This document shows, piece by piece, positions 41,855-48,750 of a stretch of 49,554 nt of DNA. Under the pieces are notes generated by a model. That model saw nothing but the letters and a program-made list of their open reading frames with translations. It had not been told where the DNA came from and made no database searches. The translations under genes were made by a program, and so were the position numbers. The first letter of the stretch is position 1. Each line of letters starts with the position of its first letter. Source of the DNA: Chryseobacterium gleum (GTDB lineage Bacteria > Bacteroidota > Bacteroidia > Flavobacteriales > Flavobacteriaceae). Location: contig CAMDGB010000014.1 of assembly GCA_945897915.1 (NCBI GenBank), positions 1-49,554 on the forward strand. The letters run 5' to 3'.

Positions 41855-43786
41855 ATGAAAAAAATTACCCAATTCTTTTTTGTTTTATCTACTTTTTTCT
41901 GTTTTTCACAATCTGCAGAATCTGAATTTGATAAAATGGTTATGTCCGAATCAAAATCGGCAGCTTCCACGATGAATGTTCAAGTAAATCCGAACACACA
42001 AAATTATGATATTACTTATCATGAATTGCGTTTTACAGTGAATCCTAACAATTCGCCAGCCGCTATTAGTGGCGTAGTAAAAACTACATTTACTGCTTTG
42101 GCAAACATGAACACGATCACTTTTGATATGGCTACTCAGTTAGTAGTGAGTTCTGTAACCATGAATAGTACGAGTTTATCTTTTTCACAAAGTAATTACG
42201 AATTGAACATTAATTTTTTAAGTCCAATTACAACCGGAACTAGTACTTCGGTTATAATTACTTATGCGGGTATTCCTCCAACAGCCGAAGGCGCTTTTAC
42301 AAGAGGAACTCACGCAGGAACACCAATAATATATACGCTTTCCGAGCCGTTTGGCGCTAGAGATTGGTGGCCGTGTAAGCAAGATTTAAATGATAAAATC
42401 AACAGTTTTGATATGTATATTACGGCACCTGCTACTTTTAATAGTGTTTCGAATGGTTTAGAGCAAAGCAGAATTGTAACAGGCGCAAATGCCACGACAC
42501 ATTTTAAACATTTATATCCAATTCCGGCCTATTTAATTGTTTTAAACATAACAAATTATCAGGTGTATAATCAACAAGCAGGTTTAGGAACGGTAGCTTC
42601 ACCTTATTTTCCAATAATTAATTATTTGTATCCAGAATCTAATACAACTACAATTCAAAATCAAATGGGAGTAACTCCCGGAATTATGAATTTATTTGAA
42701 AGTTTATTAGAACCCTATCCGTTTAGAAATGAAAAATACGGTCATGCACAGTTTGGTTGGGGTGGCGGAATGGAACACACCACAGTTTCCTCAATGGGAA
42801 GTTTTGGAAGAGATTTAATTGCACATGAGATGGCGCATCAATGGTTTGGTGATAAAATTACATGTGGCACTTGGAAAGACATTTGGCTAAACGAAGGATT
42901 AACAGAATACATGTCTGGTTTGGTTTATGAGAATTTAGACGGGGCACCAACTTTTGTAAATTGGAAAACGAATAAAATATCCAGTATTACATCACAACTT
43001 GGAGGCGCTACTTATTTATCTGATGCTGGCGCATTAAGTGTAAATACAATTTTTAGCTCAAGATTAACCTACAATAAAGGCTCGATGATTACACACATGT
43101 TGCGTTGGAAATTAGGAGATGTAAAGTTTTTTCAAGCATTAAAAAGCTATTTAGCTGATCCTGCTTTAGCATACGGATATGCTGTTACAGCGAATTTGAA
43201 ATCGCATTTAGAAGCCGCTGATAATGGCAATAGTTTAACGGAATTTTTTGACGATTGGTTGTATAATCAAGGGTATCCTACCTATGCTATTACGGCTCAA
43301 AATTGGGGCGCAGGACAAGTAAAAATTATTGTAAATCAAACGCAATCCCACTCAAGTGTTTCTTTTTTTGAAATGCCTTTAGAAATTAGATTAACAGGAA
43401 GCGGCTCTCAAGTTTTAGACGTCGTGGTAAATAATACCAATAACGCTCAAGAATTTATTGTTTCGGTTCCGTTTGTAGTAACGGGTGTTGCTTTTGATCC
43501 TAATAAACATATCATTTCTAAAAACAATACGGCTACTTTAGGTACTGAAAATTTTGACATGAACTCGGCGATTTCTGTTTATCCAGTTCCTTCAGAAAAT
43601 GAATTAACTATCCAATTCCCTAATAATGTATCTTTATATAAGGTGGAAATTTATAATAATTTAGGCCAACTTTTAAAAACAGATTTTAAAAACGTTATTG
43701 ACATTTCTGGACTTGCAAGTGGCGTTCATTTTTTAAAAATTGACACTTCAGAAGGGCTATTTCACAAAAATTTCATAAAAAAATAG
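41855..43786 (+). CDS. Secreted M1-family metallopeptidase with T9SS sorting domain
   Basis: The 643-residue protein has a signal peptide (KKITQFFFVLSTFFCFSQS), an N-terminal beta-sandwich to about residue 230, and a gluzincin domain. The zinc site is HEMAH (His324, Glu325, His328) with the third ligand Glu347 in NEGLTEY, and the substrate motif reads GGMEH instead of the usual GAMEN. A beta domain follows, then a type A T9SS sorting domain (about 575-643: ISVYPVPSENELTIQF, GVHFLKI). It should be exported by T9SS and cleave N-terminal residues or peptides outside the cell. The large C-terminal helical domain of full-length M1 enzymes is absent. Confidence 0.9.
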   Translation: MKKITQFFFVLSTFFCFSQSAESEFDKMVMSESKSAASTMNVQVNPNTQNYDITYHELRFTVNPNNSPAAISGVVKTTFTALANMNTITFDMATQLVVSSVTMNSTSLSFSQSNYELNINFLSPITTGTSTSVIITYAGIPPTAEGAFTRGTHAGTPIIYTLSEPFGARDWWPCKQDLNDKINSFDMYITAPATFNSVSNGLEQSRIVTGANATTHFKHLYPIPAYLIVLNITNYQVYNQQAGLGTVASPYFPIINYLYPESNTTTIQNQMGVTPGIMNLFESLLEPYPFRNEKYGHAQFGWGGGMEHTTVSSMGSFGRDLIAHEMAHQWFGDKITCGTWKDIWLNEGLTEYMSGLVYENLDGAPTFVNWKTNKISSITSQLGGATYLSDAGALSVNTIFSSRLTYNKGSMITHMLRWKLGDVKFFQALKSYLADPALAYGYAVTANLKSHLEAADNGNSLTEFFDDWLYNQGYPTYAITAQNWGAGQVKIIVNQTQSHSSVSFFEMPLEIRLTGSGSQVLDVVVNNTNNAQEFIVSVPFVVTGVAFDPNKHIISKNNTATLGTENFDMNSAISVYPVPSENELTIQFPNNVSLYKVEIYNNLGQLLKTDFKNVIDISGLASGVHFLKIDTSEGLFHKNFIKK

Positions 43787-43807
43787 GGTAACCATAAAAT
43801 AATATTA

Positions 43808-43833
43808 AAAAGTAAGGCGAAAACCTTACTTTT
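43808..43833 (+). terminator. Hairpin after the M1 peptidase, overlapping the rseP promoter
   Basis: AAAAGTAAGG (43808-43817) pairs perfectly with CCTTACTTTT (43824-43833) around a 6-nt loop, with another T run after GC. It is a good intrinsic terminator for the peptidase gene. Confidence 0.7.
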
Positions 43834-43834
43834 G
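43827..43834 (+). promoter_or_regulatory. -7 element of rseP inside the hairpin arm
   Basis: TACTTTTG matches TAnnTTTG and coincides with the 3' arm of the upstream terminator hairpin. It lies 26 nt before the rseP ATG. Confidence 0.5.
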
Positions 43835-43860
43835 CTTTTTAAATACAAATCAAAATTAAA

Positions 43861-45189
43861 ATGATTCAAGTAGCGCAAATACTTTTTATATTATCGGTTT
43901 TAGTAATTCTTCACGAATTTGGTCATTATATATCGGCAAAGATGTTCAAAATGCGTGTAGAAAAATTCTACTTGTTTATGGATGTAGGTTTTTCATTATT
44001 TAAAAAGAAAATTGGCGAAACCGAGTGGGGAATTGGATGGTTACCTTTAGGTGGTTATGTAAAAATTTCTGGAATGATTGACGAAAGCATGGATGAAGAC
44101 CAAATGAAGCAAGAACCACAACCTTGGGAATTTCGTTCAAAACCAGCTTGGCAACGTTTAATTGTAATGTTAGGCGGAATTATTGTAAATATTTTACTTG
44201 CTTGGATTATTTATACGATGATGTTTTCTATAGTTGGCCAAAAATATATTTCTACAGAGAAAATTCAGAAAAACGGATTGGCTTTTGGAGAAGTTGGACA
44301 AAGTGTAGGATTTAAAAATGGCGATAAAATTGTTTCAATTGATGGTAAATTGCAACCCAAATTTAATTGGGCAGTAATTGATGTTTTATTGAGCGATGAA
44401 GTAATTATAGATAGAAACGGAACCGAAGTAAAATTAAATTTAACAGATGAACAAAAGGGAGAAATTCTGGGAAGCGAAGGCAAAAACTTTATACAACCAA
44501 GAATTTCAAGTATTTATATTGATTCGGTAATACCAAAATCAGAAGCGGCGAAAGCGAAACTTTTAAAAGGCGATATAATTCAGTCTGTAAACGGCAAACA
44601 ATTTAGTTATTTTGATGTTTTTTCAGAGGATATAAAAAAATTAAAAAACGATTCTATAACTATTGTTGTAAATAGAAATTCCAACATAGTTAATATAAGA
44701 GCTAAAGTAAACCCAGAAGGCAAATTAGGATTTAATACTAAAACCAAAGATAAATTTGATTTTCAAGTTATAAACAAGCTTTCTTTTGGCGAAGCAGTTT
44801 CAGCTGCAGTCAAAGAATCGTACCAATTATTAGTATATAATGTGAAACAGTTTAAACTGATATTAAAACCAGCTACTGGTGCTTACAAACAGGTTAAAAG
44901 CCCAATTGGAATTGCGCGTCAATTACCAGATTCATGGGATTGGGAATTTATTTGGAATTTCACTGCTTTGTTTTCAATTGGTTTGGCTTTTATGAACTTA
45001 TTACCCATTCCAGGTTTAGATGGCGGACACGCATTATTTACAATTGTAGAAATGGTAACAGGTAAAAAATTATCAGACAAAGCAGCGGGTTACGTGCAAA
45101 CTGGTGGCATGATTTTTCTACTTTCATTAATGGCATTAACGTTTGGAAAAGATATTTATCAGTTGATTTTAGACAAATTAGCAAATTAA
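43861..45189 (+). CDS. rseP: Site-2 protease RseP (M50 zinc metalloprotease)
   Basis: This intramembrane protease cleaves anti-sigma factors or remnant signal peptides. The 442-residue protein has the zinc motif HEFGH at residues 18-22 in the first membrane helix and LLPIPGLDGGH with its Asp at about 387. Four membrane helices and two PDZ domains (around 130-210 and 215-290) lie between them. Length and layout are normal. No anti-sigma factor is encoded next to it. tRNA-Asn follows 77 nt downstream with its own promoter. Confidence 0.94.
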   Translation: MIQVAQILFILSVLVILHEFGHYISAKMFKMRVEKFYLFMDVGFSLFKKKIGETEWGIGWLPLGGYVKISGMIDESMDEDQMKQEPQPWEFRSKPAWQRLIVMLGGIIVNILLAWIIYTMMFSIVGQKYISTEKIQKNGLAFGEVGQSVGFKNGDKIVSIDGKLQPKFNWAVIDVLLSDEVIIDRNGTEVKLNLTDEQKGEILGSEGKNFIQPRISSIYIDSVIPKSEAAKAKLLKGDIIQSVNGKQFSYFDVFSEDIKKLKNDSITIVVNRNSNIVNIRAKVNPEGKLGFNTKTKDKFDFQVINKLSFGEAVSAAVKESYQLLVYNVKQFKLILKPATGAYKQVKSPIGIARQLPDSWDWEFIWNFTALFSIGLAFMNLLPIPGLDGGHALFTIVEMVTGKKLSDKAAGYVQTGGMIFLLSLMALTFGKDIYQLILDKLAN

Positions 45190-45212
45190 AATAAAAAAGC
45201 ATTTAAATATTT

Positions 45213-45241
45213 TTGATAAAATAAAAAATTAATTATATTTG
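45213..45241 (+). promoter_or_regulatory. Promoter of tRNA-Asn
   Basis: TTG (45213-45215), an 18-nt spacer and TATATTTG (45234-45241) followed by C form one of the best Bacteroidetes promoter matches in the window, 25 nt upstream of the mature tRNA. Confidence 0.75.
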
Positions 45242-45266
45242 CACTCGCTCAAATAAAGTAGCAACT

Positions 45267-45340
45267 TCCTTCTTAGCTCAGTTGGTTAGAGCATCTGACT
45301 GTTAATCAGAGGGTCCTTGGTTCGAGCCCAAGAGAGGGAG
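45267..45340 (+). tRNA. tRNA-Asn (anticodon GTT)
   Basis: A full cloverleaf can be drawn. The 7-bp acceptor stem is TCCTTCT with AGAGGGA (one T-G pair). The D arm has GCTCAGTTGGTTAGAGC, the anticodon stem TCTGA/TCAGA has loop CTGTTAA (anticodon GTT at 45301-45303), and the T arm is CTTGG-TTCGAGC-CCAAG. The discriminator base is G and CCA is not encoded. It is followed by a bidirectional terminator. Confidence 0.97.
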
Positions 45341-45350
45341 CAAATGAAAA

Positions 45351-45376
45351 AGAGGTCTTAATAGACCTCTTTTTTT
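45351..45376. terminator. Bidirectional terminator after tRNA-Asn
   Basis: AGAGGTCT (45351-45358) pairs with AGACCTCT (45363-45370) around a 4-nt loop. A T run follows and an A run precedes it, so it also serves the convergent esterase gene. Confidence 0.9.
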
Positions 45377-45401
45377 ATGGAATAAATCAAAGCTTAATTT
45401 C

Positions 45402-46349
45402 TTATAGTCTTCTAAATCTTTTGAAAAAAGACCAAATTACTTCACAAGCATTCATATCCTGACTCGTCTTGCCAATAATTAATTCATTTAGATACTGATA
45501 ACCTTGTGGCCAAGTATGTCCACCATTTGTTATAACATAACTTACTACCTCGCTTCCGTTTGTAGAATTTGAATATACTCTTTGTTTTATTGTTGTGCCA
45601 TCGTTTGCAATATCAGGTAAATCTGTTATTACAGGAGTGCTGGTACAACCATTAATGGTTATCCATTTATCAACTGCTTGAAAATGCGATAAAACCGTTC
45701 CTCCTGCAGTTCCACCAGCCGTCATTTGTCCACCAGTAAAAGGAACAAGAGGGTCGGTAGTTCCGTGAATATAAATTGCAGGGACTGGTCTGCCGGGATT
45801 ACAACTTGAAGCAATTGTTGTAGCTTCTATTGTCGCAGCATCTACAGCAATTGCAGCAATTCTATTACTTAATTCACAACCCAATCGCGAAGACATAAAT
45901 CCACCATTTGAGATTCCAGTTGCATATATTTTTGTGCCATCAACAGATAAATTTGTAACAGCATAATCACACATTTGATTGAAAAAACTAACATCATTAA
46001 TTCCCAATTGATTTGGAGTAGTTGGTCGCCCATCATTCCAATTATTCTGTATTCCGGCAGGATAAATTAACACTACATTTTCTCTATCTGAAATAGGTTT
46101 GAAATTGGCAATGTTAATCATTCCTTCAGGTGTTCCGCTTCCGCCGTGAATTGCGAAAATTAAAGGCATTTTTCCTGCGTTGTTGTAACCTGTTGGAAGA
46201 TATACTATAAAACTTCTTGCGTTTCCGTCAACTGTTAGATTTACTGTTTTTTGCTCACTTGGTTTGTCGGCAGTTCTTGTTGGATTGTCATCTTTGTTAC
46301 ACGAAATAAGTGTAATCAGAATTGTCATAAGTAAAACTATTTGTCTCAT
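45402..46349 (-). CDS. PHB-depolymerase-family esterase lipoprotein
   Basis: The 315-residue protein has a lipoprotein signal with anchored Cys17. The residues after it, NKDDN, resemble the surface-export signal of flavobacterial lipoproteins. The alpha/beta hydrolase part has IHGGSG for the oxyanion region, nucleophile Ser147 in GISNGG, Asp199 in HGTTDPLVPF and His278 in NGGHTWPQG. This is the LpqC/feruloyl esterase/poly(3-hydroxybutyrate) depolymerase family. It probably de-esterifies a polymer at the cell surface; the substrate is not known. It ends at a bidirectional terminator and has a 49-bp repeated element 62 nt upstream of its start. Confidence 0.85.
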   Translation of the reverse strand: MRQIVLLMTILITLISCNKDDNPTRTADKPSEQKTVNLTVDGNARSFIVYLPTGYNNAGKMPLIFAIHGGSGTPEGMINIANFKPISDRENVVLIYPAGIQNNWNDGRPTTPNQLGINDVSFFNQMCDYAVTNLSVDGTKIYATGISNGGFMSSRLGCELSNRIAAIAVDAATIEATTIASSCNPGRPVPAIYIHGTTDPLVPFTGGQMTAGGTAGGTVLSHFQAVDKWITINGCTSTPVITDLPDIANDGTTIKQRVYSNSTNGSEVVSYVITNGGHTWPQGYQYLNELIIGKTSQDMNACEVIWSFFKRFRRL

Positions 46350-46411
46350 TTTTATTTTAATTTATTTCGTTTAGACATTTTACGTGTCGTTTGGTTTAAT
46401 TGCCACTAACG

Positions 46412-46460
46412 TTTCCCAGCTTATCAAAGTAGCTGATTTAGAAGTACTTAATTTCAATTT
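46412..46460. repeat. Repeat B, copy 1
   Basis: This 49-bp sequence (beginning TTTCCCAGCTTATCAAAGTA) is matched at 44 of 49 positions by 48478-48526 in the same orientation. It lies upstream of the esterase lipoprotein gene. A TTTTGCCAAACTGATG segment follows at 46478-46493, part of which recurs at 47501. Confidence 0.75.
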
Positions 46461-46516
46461 AGCACTAAACCCGCCATTTTGCCAAACTGATGTTGTGTGC
46501 TGTACTTATTAGCCTT

Positions 46517-46972
46517 CTATGTCAGATTAAATTGTTTAAAGTGGTGTTCAAAATGTTTGTTATGAAATATTGTCCATTCTTCTTTATTTAGTTCGCCCAT
46601 TGTCGGATTTATAGGTGTTGCATCTTTATTTTCTTCAAAATATTTGACAAACCCATTTAGTTCTGAAAGAAGTATAGAAATTGCAAATTTCAAATCTGGG
46701 AACTTTAGTTCTAATAGATTGTCATTTAGCATTGGAGCTTTAAAGCCAATAGGCATTTCCTTGTCTGAATAAATAATTGTTTTCTTTATAATTTCTGCTT
46801 TTTCAATTGGGAAATAAAGTTTTTGTGGCAATTTGCCGTTAGAAAACATAATTGCAAATGTCAAATGTTCAACCATATGTTGGGCTGTCATTTTACCAAA
46901 GAAAGGCAAACTGTCAGTTTGCAATAGGTTAAGCTTCTCACTTACTTTTTCTCTGTTATTTATATCTATCAT
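46517..46972 (-). CDS. DinB/DUF1569-like protein
   Basis: The 151-residue protein is helical. It has PFFGKMTAQHMVEHLTFA near the start and a His-rich C-terminal segment EEWTIFHNKHFEHHFKQF. These spaced histidines resemble the metal site of the DinB/YfiT fold; the overall pattern fits DUF1569. No signal peptide is present, so it is cytoplasmic. Proteins of this kind are often thiol-dependent transferases, but nothing proves a reaction here. It stands alone between long intergenic regions with repeats, suggesting a mobile or variable gene. Confidence 0.65.
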   Translation of the reverse strand: MIDINNREKVSEKLNLLQTDSLPFFGKMTAQHMVEHLTFAIMFSNGKLPQKLYFPIEKAEIIKKTIIYSDKEMPIGFKAPMLNDNLLELKFPDLKFAISILLSELNGFVKYFEENKDATPINPTMGELNKEEWTIFHNKHFEHHFKQFNLT

Positions 46973-47040
46973 AATATTTTTAATTAAGTTTTTTATTTGA
47001 ACGCTCTGTCAAACAGTATAGCACACAACTAGTGTATAGG

Positions 47041-47098
47041 CGCTATAAACATTCGCTTATCACCCCAAATTTTGGTAGATTGGCGAAAGTTTGTATCG
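47041..47098. repeat. Long imperfect inverted repeat (hairpin)
   Basis: CGCTATAAAC (47041-47050) pairs with GTTTGTATCG (47089-47098) at nine of ten positions including one G-T. After an A/A mismatch TTCGC pairs with GCGAA, then ATC with GAT, and ACC with GGT leaving one bulged A, around a 9-nt loop. No T run follows. The shape, with an unpaired base on one arm and a mismatch spacer, resembles integron attC sites, but the core GTTRRRY is not present. Confidence 0.6.
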
Positions 47099-47347
47099 TA
47101 TTATTTATTTCAAATATAGCTATTTTAATTAATAATGTTTAAAATACAAAAATTGTATTATTATGCTATTTTAAGTTCAATCTCCACAACTTAAATATAA
47201 AATTCTGAATCTATACATAATTATACCGTATTGATATTATACAATAAAAACTCTTAAATCAATAGTAGTTTATTCATATGAATAGATTTTAAAGTGATTT
47301 TCTCCGAAGAAGTGCGAAGGTGATAATTGAGACAAATAATTATTTAT

Positions 47348-47452
47348 TAACTCTTTGTTTTTCTGATAGTTAAGTAAATTTCCATCGCATTAAAGTTGTA
47401 ACTTTCTCCAATAGGGGGAGCTAAAGTCCAGCAGAAATGTTGGACTTTTTTT
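47348..47452 (+). repeat. Repeat A, copy 1: structured element ending in a GAAA-loop hairpin
   Basis: This is about 105 bp, repeated at 48625-48728 with some six substitutions and no gaps. It ends with AGTCCAGCA-GAAA-TGTTGGACT followed by seven T, a clear intrinsic terminator with a GNRA loop on the plus strand. Before it, CTTTCTCC and GGAG-ct-AAAG can form a second, smaller stem. It lies 82 nt beyond the end of a minus-strand hydrolase gene and is oriented opposite to it. It could be a small RNA or a structured repeat. Confidence 0.7.
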
Positions 47453-47534
47453 GTTTTTACAATTTTGTTAAACCATCTTTAAATTAAGTTTAAAACCCAA
47501 TCTTGCCAAACGGCTGTCAGCAATAGTTTTATCA

Positions 47535-48380
47535 TTAGTGGCTATTTATAAAATTATTGAATTCAGTCTTTGCTGTTTGGCTTTGAAAAATGGCAGTATG
47601 ACCTCCTGGGACTTCTACAAATTGGCGATTTTGGCAATTGGAGCAATTAATTACATCTTGTTTAAAAGCTGGCCAAGAGTATAATTGTATTGCCATATCA
47701 TCTAATCCTTGAACAAATAAAATATCCGATTTAAAGCCATTTGTAAAATTAAGTAATGACCTTTGGTGGTAGGCATTGGAATTGGCAACTGTCGTCCCAT
47801 ATATATTTCTTAAATTATTACAGGGATAACTTGCTGGTGCTTGTCCATTTTCTTCTAATTGACATCTATAAACTAAATTCAAAGGGCCTGGTGCATTTGC
47901 TATTACACCATTTGTTTGATGCATTGTGTTAAGTCTAGTAACCAAATAGCCACCCTGTGAATGTCCTGCTAAAAATATTTTTTTTACTGTAATTCCTAAT
48001 TCTTGGTTTGCTTTGTTCTTAACCCATAACAGTGCAGCCTCTGCTTGCAGGATATTGTCACCAAACAAAATATTAAGTTGAGGATGTGCAACACTTATAA
48101 TCATCATATCTTGTCGATTCAAAATATTTTTAAATTGGTTAAGAGTAGTTTCTGCAGCAGATAAAATATCTGAATCACTTTGCACGGTACCGTGATAAGT
48201 AATTAATACATCAAATTCATTTCCTTCAGGCTTGTCAATAATTACATCTACGCCTACACTATTGTAAGAGATAGATTTAGTAATTCTATAAGCCGAAGTA
48301 TTTGGGTTAGGCTGGTTTGCCGAGTTGTCTTTTTCACACGATAAAAACAACAATACTAATAAAGAAATAAAAATTCTCAT
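47535..48380 (-). CDS. Alpha/beta hydrolase lipoprotein
   Basis: The 281-residue protein has a lipoprotein signal (MRIFISLLVLLFLSC, Cys15) and an alpha/beta hydrolase fold. The nucleophile is Ser141 in GHSQGG, the acid is Asp227 or Asp228 in VQGLDDMA, and the base is His261 in PGGHTAIF. The Met at 48380 is chosen because it starts the signal peptide; the frame is open to 48407. It is probably an esterase or peptidase anchored in the outer membrane; the residues after Cys (EKDNS) might direct it to the surface. The gene lies between the two direct copies of repeat A. Confidence 0.8.
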   Translation of the reverse strand: MRIFISLLVLLFLSCEKDNSANQPNPNTSAYRITKSISYNSVGVDVIIDKPEGNEFDVLITYHGTVQSDSDILSAAETTLNQFKNILNRQDMMIISVAHPQLNILFGDNILQAEAALLWVKNKANQELGITVKKIFLAGHSQGGYLVTRLNTMHQTNGVIANAPGPLNLVYRCQLEENGQAPASYPCNNLRNIYGTTVANSNAYHQRSLLNFTNGFKSDILFVQGLDDMAIQLYSWPAFKQDVINCSNCQNRQFVEVPGGHTAIFQSQTAKTEFNNFINSH

Positions 48381-48477
48381 AATACCAAATTGTAAATATT
48401 TATTCATACTGTTTTTACTAATAGACTTTTTTATTTTTAATAGGTTTAATCTTCTCGCGATAAACTTAACTACGAAA

Positions 48478-48526
48478 TTTCCCAGCTTGTCAAAGTAGCA
48501 AATTTAGAAGCACTTACTTTCAATTT
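48478..48526. repeat. Repeat B, copy 2
   Basis: It matches 46412-46460 at 44 of 49 positions in the same orientation. It lies 97 nt upstream of the hydrolase lipoprotein gene, a similar position to copy 1 before the esterase lipoprotein gene. Confidence 0.75.
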
Positions 48527-48624
48527 TCATTTATAGTTTTTATTTTTAAAATCGGCCTAAAGGCAATCAACTATTTTTTTGCTAAAATACAAAATTATTT
48601 AGAATTTTGATTTTTATTTTACAC

Positions 48625-48728
48625 TAACTCTTTGTTTTTCTGATAGTTAAGTAAATTACCATCGCGCTAAAATTGTAACTTTCTCCAATAGGGGGAGCAA
48701 AAGTCCAGCAGAAATGTTGGGCTTTTTA
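48625..48728 (+). repeat. Repeat A, copy 2
   Basis: It is the second copy of the structured element, about 94% identical to copy 1. The terminal hairpin is AGTCCAGCA-GAAA-TGTTGGGCT followed by T. The A-to-G change in the 3' arm turns a T-A pair into T-G, so the stem is kept. It ends 22 nt from the stop codon of the minus-strand BspA-like gene. Confidence 0.7.
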
Positions 48729-48750
48729 TTTTTAATAAAATTCCTAGTGT

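Larger units (their letters stand above)
46973..47534. other. Long intergenic region with hairpin and repeat A
   Basis: The 562-nt stretch has no credible gene. It holds a long imperfect hairpin (47041-47098), an AT-rich part without visible structure (47100-47345), copy 1 of repeat A (47348-47452), and a CTTGCCAAACGGCTGTCAGC segment at 47502-47521 that resembles sequence upstream of the esterase. Confidence 0.7.
48381..48750. other. Long intergenic region with repeats B and A
   Basis: The 370-nt stretch contains copy 2 of repeat B (48478-48526) and copy 2 of repeat A (48625-48728), separated by AT-rich sequence. No open reading frame of note is present. The promoter of the hydrolase gene was not identified with confidence. 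Confidence 0.7.

Noticed and set aside
47348..47452. On the minus strand repeat A can be read as a short peptide frame ending in a stop codon, in both copies.
   Set aside because: Neither copy has a start codon, and most differences between copies change the amino acid, while the terminal hairpin pairing is kept. A structured element is the better reading.
46973..48750. Insertion sequence remnants.
   Set aside because: No transposase fragment, terminal inverted repeats or target duplications were found around the repeated elements.
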